Below, piece after piece: positions 19,301 through 28,974 of a stretch of DNA of 64,000 nucleotides. The position numbers were made by a program, and so were the translations under genes. The notes under the pieces are model-generated. The model did no database searches, was not told the origin of the DNA, and saw nothing but the letters and a program-made list of their open reading frames with translations. Within the stretch, counting starts at the first letter, position 1; every line of letters begins with the position of its first letter. The stretch covers positions 188,501 through 252,500 of the forward strand of contig OZ025666.1 in assembly GCA_964019335.1 (NCBI GenBank). Reading direction: 5' to 3'. Origin of the DNA: Diplonema japonicum (Eukaryota > Euglenozoa > Diplonemea > Diplonemida > Diplonemidae).

Positions 19301-21811
19301 TATGTCTCGTCTGCCCCCACGCACAGCCCTTTAGGAACATGCAGCGCCGCCTCGTCCCTACCGTGTTTAGCACCCAAGCAGAGCCCTTCTCAAGCCCTAC
19401 CATTCGTACTTCCTTCTCTACCATGCGTAGTTCCTCCGAAGCGGGCTTCTGCACCGCGGAGCGAGGAAACAAAGAGTGAACCACACAGCGAGGAGAATAC
19501 AAAGACCGAAATAAGTTGCTTGCCTTCAGAAAAAAAAACTGACGAGAATGGGATGGTCTGGGACACGGAGGAGGAAGAGGTGTGGGTTGATGGCAGCTGT
19601 GTCACGGCATCCGAGAAGGGTGACGAGGTTAAGCAGAACGAAGAGCAAGAGGTCCCTTCCCCATCTGCTATCAAGCGTGACGACAACTTTGGGTCCTTCA
19701 GCTTCAACGCGACGTTCGAAACCACTGTGGATACCCCGACAGGCGAGTCTGAAGAGGCGCCTTTCGCAGCACCAGAAACCCGCATGGAAGCACAAAGCAT
19801 CGAAAGCAAGAACATCGAAAAGGAAAGTACCGCCTCGCCCGCAGCTGAAGACGATGAGATCTGCATGAAATGCGGCTTCTACACAGCGATGACGGAGATC
19901 TGCTTCATCACGAAACTGCCACACAAGCAGAGCGCACTGCCCGTTCCTATCGAAGCACGGCCCTTACAAGAAGGAGGTGAACCTGAACTTTCTACAGTGC
20001 AGTCTGAGCATGAAGAGAGCCAGACCTCGAAAGATATAACGACGGCGGATAAGGTTGATCAGGAAAGCTTGACGAACAGCGTCCGTGAAGAAGCACCTGA
20101 GCAGGCTTTCTGGCAAGAAGACGAAGATAAAAAAGATGGAGAGCCTGCCTGCGGTTATTCAATAAACGTGACAGAGACTTGCCCTGAAACATCTCTCCCA
20201 CATAAGGCCAGTGCGACGCACAGCAATGGGGATGATGTGAAGAAAACCGCATCTATTGGAACGCAGGACAGCTCTGTGACTGGAGCAGACGGGCCGGAGC
20301 AGAAAGAAGAACCCTCGCCCTCTGTTGCAGCTGACGATCACGAAGATGAGATCTGCATGAAGTGCGGCTTCTACACAGCGATGACGGAGATCTGCTACAC
20401 CACAAAACTTCCGCACAAACCACAGAAGGACGATGCAGTTGAGTCGCCTGTGCAACAAAAGGAAGATACTAAAAAGGAACTGGCGATGACAGAGATCTGC
20501 AATACTGCAAAACTACCGCATGAAAGTAGCACGTCTGAACCACCCAACCCAGTAGATGAACAAAAGGAGGAAAAGGAAGAGCCTGCAACAACCAAGGAAG
20601 ACATCAAAGAGGAACACCCCGCAACCACACCATCTGAATCTGGAAAACAAGAAGCCAAACCAAACAGCGACGATGACAGCGATGAGGAGATCTGCATGAA
20701 GTGCGGCTTCTACACAGCGATGACGGAGATATGTTTCATTACAAAGCTTCCGCATAAACCCAAAGAAGAAGCAGAAGAAGGAGAGCCACCATCTCCACTT
20801 AAGGCAGAAACCCCGTCAAAACAAGAAAAGGAAGAAGACAGCGATGAGGAAATCTGCATGAAATGCGGCTTCTACACAGCGATGACGGAAATCTGCTTCA
20901 TCACGAAACTTCCGCATAAAGGTCAGGAAAACACGCCTGAATTACGTAAGTCAGCAGTTGAACAAAAGGAGGTTAAGGAGGACACGGTTGAGACTCCCGG
21001 GTCACTCGAAGAACCTGAAGCCGATTCGCCATCAGACAATGCCCACGAAGCAGAAAGCTCGAAGCAATCTAAGCCGGCATCAAAAAACCGCAAGCCAGAA
21101 TCCTCCGAGTTAAGTGAAAAGCAAAACCAAGATGCTCCTGAGGTGGCGGGGGAGGACACGGGTTTTGCTGTCGGCGACAGGGTGTCGGCGCACGGCCTCA
21201 CGAAGCACCCCCTGATCAACGGGACCACGGGGAGGGTCATTGGGTTTCAAGAAAGCAAGGATGCAACTCTGATACAGGTTGAGTTCCCTGCAGGGTGTGT
21301 TGCAGTGCGGGATGTCCACCTCATCACCGTTGACGTAAAGATGCAAGAAGAGAGACTGCAGATGAGAAGGCAAAGCAGCACGCCGCCTGTCCTGCCAGGG
21401 GTGACGCCTGGGCTGCGTAGGCAGAACATGGCACAGGCACCGGATGCAGGGATAAGCATTGCTGCAGCCATCAAGGAGTGGGAACGTTCTACTGTTAACA
21501 ACCCCGAACAGCCTGTCCAGAACAGCGAGGTAGAAGAAGCAGATGAAAGTGATGGAGACGACGACCCCTTGCTGCTGTTGAAGGTTCAGGCCTTGTCCGA
21601 AGCCCATGACGTACCGTGGACACTGGCCACAAAGCGGCAGGTCGCCAAGAAGCTTACACGTTTCCGAGCCACGATCCGAGCTGTCGCAGGCGGGTGGGCT
21701 GTGTGCAAACTTGCAGACGGCTTTGTGACCGGGAAAGGCATGTACTACACCATCGCCACCTCCGAACCCTCGATGCCGCCAGGGTACAAGATTATCTGCA
21801 GAAAGACAGAG
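16322..21811 (+). CDS. Giant protein with twelve C-x2-C-x9-C-x6-H zinc-knuckle repeats (probable exon 1)
   Basis: 1830 residues up to the predicted splice site. The N-terminal 370 residues carry six copies of a motif C-x2-C-G-F-x7-C-x6-H ending in LPH, separated by Glu/Asp-rich linkers. A long disordered Ser/Pro/Glu region follows. A second cluster of about six copies (two degenerate) lies at about residues 1175-1540. Bases 16551-16937 and 20535-20921 are nearly identical, so the clusters were recently duplicated or homogenised. Then comes an SH3-like module (about 1615-1680; VGDRVSAHGLTKHPLINGTTGRVIGFQ) and a helical region. If unspliced, the frame stops at 21865 after 17 more residues. A GTATGC donor at 21812 and an acceptor at 22060 join it in phase 0 to the FYVE-C2-phosphatase frame, which I prefer. 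An out-of-frame ATG at 16315 precedes the start. Confidence 0.75.
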
Positions 21812-22060
21812 GTATGCTACCCACACCACCATGGCAATGATTATTTCCGAGAAGGAGTTACATGATCCATCAGCGGGAACACGTGGAGCGGCTTGCATGC
21901 GGTCACAGCACCACATCGCAATGCACTCCTTTGTATTCACCACTTGTATCATTGAATGATCACAAAAACACTTGATCTGAGCCTTTCTGTGCACGAGGGG
22001 GGTTCTTTTTTGATTTTTTTTTTTTTTTTTTTTTACTGCAATTCACCCCAAACACTACAG
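21812..22060 (+). other. Probable 249-base intron joining the zinc-knuckle and FYVE parts
   Basis: It runs from donor GTATGC to acceptor CACTACAG and contains a 22-base poly-T run. Both flanks are in phase 0. The alternative reading is an intergenic region with a trans-splice acceptor. Confidence 0.55.
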
Positions 22061-24127
22061 CCCGTGAAGGAGCTGAGCGTGACACCGTCTCCGACACCAC
22101 CGACCGCAGCTTTGCAGCCACGGACTAGGGCGGACTCAAGGAAGCGGTCTGTGTTCCGCGATAGGGGCCGTTCGGTGATGACGGCTACGGAGAACGAAGA
22201 GTCCATGTTCACAACGGGACGGCACGTCATTGCAGAGGGGTTGAAGAAGGCACCGCATATCAACAAGCAGAGGGGAAAGATCTTAGGAAAGCAGAAACAG
22301 CCAGGCGGTGAGATACTCATTCAAGTGGACTTCTCAGGGCAGTGCATGGCTGTGCGGGAGGCAAATCTGCGACCGGTGTGCTGCAACGAAATCTGCGGGA
22401 AGTTCCCCTCCACAAAGTGCGGGAAGTGCGGGCTGAACTACTGCAGCTCATGCACGTGCCCGTGCTCGATCGATCCAACGACACGTGCGGTGGACTGGGT
22501 GAAGGATGAGGCGTCGACCGTCTGCAGCGGATGCGGGAGCCTCTTCACGACTCTACGAAGGCGGCATCACTGCAGGGCATGCGGGCATCTGTTCTGTGCG
22601 TCCTGCGTGCGTACAAGACAGATCCTACCTGGCTTCGACACCCCACAAAAAGTCTGCCAGACCTGCACCGTGGACATCTCACCTACCTCAAATAACTGGC
22701 TGCCCGATTCCGAGGCCAACGAGTGTGGGCTGTGTTGGGGGATTTTCTCAAAGAAAAAGCGACGCCACCACTGCAGAGCGTGCGGGAAGATCTTCTGCGA
22801 TCCTTGCAGTTCCCAAAGAATGCGTGTGCAGGGGTACGTCATCCCGCAGAGGGTGTGCATACGATGCGCGGCGGCGAAGCAGGACCAAGAACAAGGCTTA
22901 CCCTTAAACAAACCCACAAGAGGCATTCCTGAAGGGTACGAAGGAGTAGAGGTGAGGGTGACGGTGCACGCGGCACTGCGCCTGCCCAGGGTGGAGTTCA
23001 AGTCCGCGTTGGACGTGTTTGTGAAGATGCGGTGCAAGACCAACAAGGACAAGTGGGTAGGGGATGAGGTTTCATGGCCTGTAGTCAGCGCACTAGAACC
23101 AGTCTACAACACAACCCGCCTGCTAAGGTGCACGATGGAGGAAGTTTCTACGGTGGAGTTCAGGCTGTGGGACAAAGGGATCGGACAGGACGAGTTCATC
23201 GGGGACGTGACAACCCCGCTGTCAACACTGACACCAGGGAAGCAGCTGCAGCTCCCCATACGCTGCAAAGCGAAGGGCGCTGTCCTCATCGTGAGTTTCC
23301 CCTCCGAGCCGCCAACCTTGAAGAACGTGATTCTTGTCCGCCACGGCCAATCCAGATGGAACGCTGCAAAGGCAGCTGGTGGCAAGGCTGGCGTTGTTGA
23401 TCGTCTTAAAGAAACGGACCACCCTCTCTCCGCCATGGGTAAGGACCAAGCTACCCAACTGTGCGTCAACATTGAGGATGCAATACGGGAGGACACTGAC
23501 GTAGGGAAGCTGTTGAAGGAAGTTGAAATTTGCTACGCAAGCCCGTTGACCCGAGCCGTACAGACAGCCCTCATAGGGGTGAACACCGTGACACGCAGCA
23601 CAAAGAAAAAACTGATTCTAACAAGATACGCAAGGGAAAAGCGAAACGTGGGCGGAAGAGACACAAATGGAGCGGTCAAGGGATCGAACATCACAAAGCG
23701 CGTGCAGCAAGAAACAGACAAATTGTACGAAGGTGTGGTGCCTAACACAATCGACTACGAGTCTGTGGAGCATTTCAGGGTGAACTTCAGGTGGTGGAAC
23801 GACAAGGCGGAGTCGAAGGAGGAGTTTCTCTATAGGCTTGCGGACCTGCTGAACCTTATACAGTGGTCACCTTACAAGGACATCATGATAGTGGGGCACT
23901 CTCACTGCTTCCGTGGGTTTGTGAACAGGTACATGTCGCCTTCTGCAACCCTGCCTCACGGCGTCACACACTCCGACTTGCAACACAAAAAACTTTGCAA
24001 CTGCGGTGCGATGCACATTGTCATGGATTTTTCCAAACCTACTCCTATTGAGTCCGTGTCGCTCATTCTCGGCACCACCCTTGTGGGCGGGAAGGCAAAG
24101 GTCACAGACAGCGATGACGAACAGTAG
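22061..24127 (+). CDS. Double FYVE - C2 - histidine phosphatase protein (probable exon 2 of the preceding gene)
   Basis: 688 residues from the acceptor CACTACAG (22059-22060). Order: an SH3-like module (GRHVIAEGLKKAPHINKQRGKILGK), a cysteine cluster, then two FYVE domains (about 22494-22670 and 22695-22875). Each FYVE has the W-x2-D motif, RRHHCRACG and the full set of zinc cysteines, so binding of phosphatidylinositol 3-phosphate on endosomes is expected. A C2 domain follows (about 22950-23300). Last is a histidine-phosphatase (phosphoglycerate mutase-like) domain with VRHGQSRW, SPLTRAVQT and GHSHCFRG, the complete catalytic His/Arg/His set. If this is a separate gene, the first usable ATG is at 22178; the 117 bases before it still read as coding sequence, and the SH3-like module is shared with exon 1. 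Both facts favour one gene of about 2518 residues. Confidence 0.8.
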   Translation, partial: PVKELSVTPSPTPPTAALQPRTRADSRKRSVFRDRGRSVMTATENEESMFTTGRHVIAEGLKKAPHINKQRGKILGKQKQPGGEILIQVDFSGQCMAVREANLRPVCCNEICGKFPSTKCGKCGLNYCSSCTCPCSIDPTTRAVDWVKDEASTVCSGCGSLFTTLRRRHHCRACGHLFCASCVRTRQILPGFDTPQKVCQTCTVDISPTSNNWLPDSEANECGLCWGIFSKKKRRHHCRACGKIFCDPCSSQRMRVQGYVIPQRVCIRCAAAKQDQEQGLPLNKPTRGIPEGYEGVEVRVTVHAALRLPRVEFKSALDVFVKMRCKTNKDKWVGDEVSWPVVSALEPVYNTTRLLRCTMEEVSTVEFRLWDKGIGQDEFIGDVTTPLSTLTPGKQLQLPIRCKAKGAVLIVSFPSEPPTLKNVILVRHGQSRWNAAKAAGGKAGVVDRLKETDHPLSAMGKDQATQLCVNIEDAIREDTDVGKLLKEVEICYASPLTRAVQTALIGVNTVTRSTKKKLILTRYAREKRNVGGRDTNGAVKGSNITKRVQQETDKLYEGVVPNTIDYESVEHFRVNFRWWNDKAESKEEFLYRLADLLNLIQWSPYKDIMIVGHSHCFRGFVNRYMSPSATLPHGVTHSDLQHKKLCNCGAMHIVMDFSKPTPIESVSLILGTTLVGGKAKVTDSDDEQ

Positions 24128-24394
24128 AGGGCATTGGGAGAGGGCTTAGGAATATACAGTGTTTTCCCCCTTTCCCCTTTCCCCTTTCCCCCCCTTCCAT
24201 ATCACCGCGTTTTTTTTTTTCTTTTATCCTCTGCCCCCCCCCCCCCCCCCCCCCGCGCTCTTACTTGTTGTCTTTTTTTTTATTTTGTTTTTTTAAACCA
24301 TCGTGTGCTCGCGGTACAATCGAACTAGGCTCAGAGGGGTGGTTCGGGAGGCGGGTTTTTTTTTTTTTTCTTTTTTTCCCCTCCCTCCTTTTAA

Positions 24395-25831
24395 ATGAGT
24401 GCCGCGCGTTTAATCGTGCCAAGCAATGCCCTCGACGGATGCACAAGCCCATGCATGTCAGCCATGACGCCCCCGTCCATCCCACTGAACTCGAGCCTGA
24501 ACGGCAGCATGAAGAGCCCTGACAACAGAACTCTCAGCGGCCGCGACTTCGTATGTGACAGCCTGTATCATGTATCTCGACACTTCTTCAGGTCGCTCGC
24601 AGCAACTCCTTCACGGAGCCACACCGTATGTCTCCACTATCGCTGCCGTCTCCGTCAGAACTGTTTCCGGACGACGGTGCCATGCAAGAGCTGGAGAGGA
24701 AAGACAGAGAATGGCTGCAATACAGGAGAGCACAACGGGTGAAGGAGGAATTGGTAACCATAAAAAAAAAAAAAAAAAAAAAAAAAAACCCTCTAGGAGG
24801 ATCTCCATGCGTACCAAGTTCGACTAGACGCAAGGAAGAAAACGGCGTACTTGGCACAGCACCCTCCAGTGCTGTCGAGTACAAGGCCGTTGATCAGCGA
24901 GCAGGATAGGAAGTCTTTCAGGATACTCGTTGGGATCGACAAGAAAAAAGCAAAGGAGCACGCTGCCGGGCTTGTGTACCACACCTATCAGAACAGCCAG
25001 AACGGGAACCAGATACACTTGTTCAATTGCTACACGAAGAACTCGTCGAAACGGCAGGAAGAGACCCTCGCGCACCTGGAAGCGATCAAGAAACAATTGC
25101 AAACATACAGCGACGGCACAAACGTCACCACCGCATCATCGCACGTGACAAAAGACAAGTGCGCAGCGATCATCGACTACAGCGTGAAGGAAAAAATCGA
25201 CTTAATCGTGTTGGGAATGAAACAGGAAGAGAAAGGTTTTTTCGCGAGAAAGGTCTCTCCAGGGGTTATCGATACACTCCCCGACGGGAAGGCTATCTTG
25301 TTGGTTCCCCCGCCCGACGAGACAACGATGAACCTCGCCATGAAGGATGTCAAGAGAAATATTATGTTTTGCTACGATGGAACGCCGCATTGCGAACGAG
25401 CTCTAACATATCTCGCGCACGTTCTCCGCCCGCAAGATGAGGTCACTGTGTGCAATGTAGTTACACCACCCCCGAAGCTTGTCGTTGTTGCTCAATCAGA
25501 CGACCATGCCTCTCTCCAACCGAATTCTTTTTACGATGCTGTCCTCTCGCAACGTGTTTCCTCCTCAGAAGCTCTCCTTGCCAAGGTCAAGGCCGAGCTT
25601 TCAAACACAATTGAAATCCCGGACGCCAACATCAAGACGGAGCTCCGCGTTCTCGAACCGGGGAAGCACGGCATCTCTGATATTATCCTGGAAATCGCTA
25701 AGAAGCTCAACTCATCTATGATTATTCTGGGGTCTCGTGGGATTGATGGCTGGCAGAAGGTCATGCAAGGTGCTGTCACGCAGCCCATCTTAGAAACTGC
25801 TACAAGGAGGTCAATCATGATCGTGAGGTGA
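24395..25831 (+). CDS. Double universal stress protein (USP) with three tiny introns
   Basis: Spliced model join(24395..24550,24592..24625,24659..24753,24797..25831), 439 residues. Exons 1-3 encode a Ser/Pro-rich N-terminus and a charged helix (MQELERKDREWLQYRRAQRV). Exon 4 holds two USP domains: the first begins FRILVGIDKKKA, the second RNIMFCYDGTPHCERAL and ends with GSRGIDGWQKVMQGAVTQPIL, the nucleotide-binding loop of ATP-binding members. Introns are 41, 33 and 43 bases (donors GTATGT, GTATGT, GTAACC); the third carries a long poly-A run. All phases fit. The first ATG is not certain because no clear AG lies just before it. USP proteins sense or respond to stress; no specific role can be assigned. 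Confidence 0.8.
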
Positions 25832-26282
25832 AAGAAAAAAAAATTTTTTTTTGAACTCTTCGAATTCGTTAAGTGACAAAAGTTTTTTTTTTTTTTTTCT
25901 TTTTTTTTTCGCGTATTTGGGTCCCCCGGACGTAAAATAAATCGAAATTTTATTAGCCCGTCATTTTGCGATTTTCTGCTGTGACACTTAACGGATCCGA
26001 GGCGTAAAAAAAAAAAAAAAAATCCGGTTGCGTGGTAATATGCAACGGGAATTCGCCTTCTGTTTGTTCAACCTGTCTCCTTTCTTTTTTTTTTTTTTTT
26101 TTTTTAATTTACTTCCAAGAAATTAAAAAAAAAAAAGAGTGTGCTATTGGAAAACGAAACGGGGGGGATTTTCTTATTCTTTTTTTTTTTTTTATCTTCT
26201 CACTCAATTGGGATCAGCTTTCCGTGTACGTATGTAAGAAGGCCTCTTTTTTTTTTGTTTATCTGCTTCGAAGGAATCTGCC

Positions 26283-26332
<50 letters not shown>

Positions 26333-27960
26333 TATTTTTCTTCTTTGGCCTCAAATTTCTAAATGCATTCTGAAGCAAAGCTTAACATTAGCATTCTCTG
26401 CCTTTTGGTCTTCCACGCCCCCCCCCCCTTTTTTTTCGTTTTAAAGTTTAAATTAAGGGGGAAAAAAAGTGAACGGGAATGCTTCTTAGTTGCTATTTAG
26501 TACATGTGACGAGCTATTCCAGCTTCCCCCCCCCCTTTTTTTATTTTCTTCCAGTTGGGAGGGTTACATGTCTTCCCTCCCCCCATTCCATTGTTGTTCC
26601 ATACTTATTCTGTTGGTGGTACCTTTTATTTTATTTTTATTTTTTTTTATTATTTTTATTTCTTATTCCCCACGTGTATTAGCCAGTTAATGCCCCCCCC
26701 CCCCCCCCCCATTCCTTTAGAAGAGGGGGGAAAAAAAATACACCAGTTCAGCACAGTTTGCATACCTCATAGGGCTTTAAAAAAAAAAGAAACAAAAAAG
26801 AAATAAACCACTCGCGCAAAACAAGAGAAGTTCCCTCCTTTCCATTCAATAGGTTTCTCTCCTTTAAAAAAAAGGGGGGGTAAAATATGATGGGGAGGTG
26901 TGGAGGAAAGGGGGGGGAAAAAAAAAGCGAAAACTCAAATGGCTGATTAAGCCTTGGCAAAGCTATGAGTTTCTTTCCCCTTTTTTTTTATATTTGTATA
27001 TTTTGCATATTTTCTTTTAAAAATTCTTAAACGGCAAAAAAAAAAAGGCCATCCCTCCTCATATCTCCCAAAATTACTTTTTAAAATTTTTTCCTTTCTC
27101 TCTTTTTCCTTCTTTTTTTTAAGCTATGCTACGATAAAGGGAAAAAAGAAACCCCCCCCCCCCCCGCCACATTTTTTCTTTTTTTTCTTGTTCTTCCCAT
27201 TCGACCCCTTCCTTGTGCTGTCCTTGATTCTGCATGTCCGTGAAAAAAAAAGTTTTTTTTTTCTTCTTCCAGTCCCCTCCCCCCTCCCAACTTTTCTCTT
27301 ACAAGAAAGATATATATTCACTGCATTGCCCCTTGTTTCGGGGTGTTTTTTTTTTTTTTTTTTTTTTTTCTTCCACTATGAACACGATATGTAATTATTG
27401 ATGGGAAAACCAAAAAAAAAAAGAAAGTTTAAAAAAAAAAAAAAAAAAAAAAAAGAAACAAGTAGGCGGGTTCTCTTTTCTATTATTTTATTCGCACTTG
27501 ATTCAAGTTGGCTCCAGGAAGGGAGTATCACAAGACAGCCCCTTCCTCCCCTAAGGACGGTCCCCAAGTGGGATTTGCCCTTAAACTTCGCCACTTGAAG
27601 TCCACGCTTGCTTGGGCTTGCATCTTAATACTTAGTAAGAAACTAACGGAACTGGTAAGGCTGCGTGCGCCTTCAGAATGGGGGAAGAAAAATAAATAGA
27701 AGTGGCGGGCTGTGTTTCCCTCTTCATCTATGACCCCCCCCTTTTTTTTGCTTTCTCCATTCAAGAAATAGAAAAAAAAAATATAAAAAAAAAAGACTCC
27801 TGTCTTTGTTTTCTCGCTTTTTTTTTTGATGATTACATTTTTGATGGCACCCCGCTTCCTGTCTATCTTCCGGCCTCCCTGTCTTATTATGATAACCAAA
27901 AATCCAAATTAAACATAGCCGAGAGCAGAGATGTTGGCGAGACGAATAATATTTTGCGAG

Positions 27961-28005
<45 letters not shown>

Positions 28006-28974
28006 GGTGATGGGTCACTGCACTCCTCAAGAACCGTGTCGATAGGTTTCTCTAAGTTGTTTAAAAAAAAAAAAAAAGATTTAATAAAAAAAAAAATTAG
28101 TTGTTACAGTACCATTAGTATCCTAAAATCCGCCGCTTTTCAACCTTGCTTTCCTTGGAAAAGTATAAATGAATGTGGGTGGTACGGGAAAAAAAAAAGA
28201 AAAGTATTAACGCTAGGAGGCTCCAAAATAAATAATAATAAAAAAAACCTGTGAAAACGCGTGTTTGTATCTTTTCTTTCTTGCTTTGAACAGGGAAAAA
28301 AAAATTAAAAAGTATAAATCGTAGATATGAATATTGTTAAAAGATAGGGGAAAAAAAAAAGAAAAAAGAAGAAAAAAAAAAAAGAAAAAAAAAAAAAAAA
28401 CTAGTTTGGCGCTTCATTTGTTGTGCGCACGAGCGGGATTTTTACCTAATAAAATAGCTCATATCAACTAGTTTTTAGTCTCGACCATAGTATTGTTAAA
28501 AAAAAAAAAAGAAAAAAAAAAAAAAAGAAAAAAACGCTCATGCACTAATGGGGGGGTTTACCAAGCCTTTTACAGGAATCACGGTGCTCAAAATTCTTTT
28601 TTTTTCTCCAATATCATGTGCAAGCAGCACCGCGGCACGCCACCCTCGTGTGTGGATGTGGGAAGTTGTGAGGAGGGAGGGGGGGAGAAAAAAGTATTTC
28701 CCCCCCCCCCTCCCTCCCCCCTCTCCCCAATGTGTTTCTCAGCCCCTGCCTACCCTTTTTATTTTGCCTCTCTCCTTCATCTCTTATTCCACTACTCCTT
28801 CAGTCCCCCTGTTCCCTATTATTATTTTTTTTCCCCCCTTCTCCTCTTGGTGTTGTGGGGTGCGTTATCTCCCCCCCCCCCCCCCCCTCTTATTACGTGT
28901 TGTCCTTTTCTTTTCTTTTTTTCTTCCTTCTCGTTCTTCTAAATCCGAACAGTGCCATTCCCCGCAGCAAATGT
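25832..28974. other. 3.1 kb spacer of homopolymers, no clear gene
   Basis: The longest gene-poor stretch. It contains a T run of about 46 bases at 26285-26331, C runs at 26691-26710 and an A run of over 40 bases at 27963-28003. One island of normal composition at about 27490-27690 has short open frames only and no tRNA or snRNA signature; it could be an exon or non-coding RNA. A second, smaller island lies at 28560-28690. A pyrimidine tract ends at the AG (28966-28967) before the next gene. Confidence 0.6.

Noticed and set aside
21865-21956. Ordinary intergenic region between two complete genes
   Set aside because: Phase-0 splice sites, coding-like sequence before the first ATG of the second frame and a shared module favour one gene, though separate genes remain possible.
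26032-26373. 113-codon frame in the poly-T region
   Set aside because: Mostly phenylalanine from T runs; an artefact of base composition.
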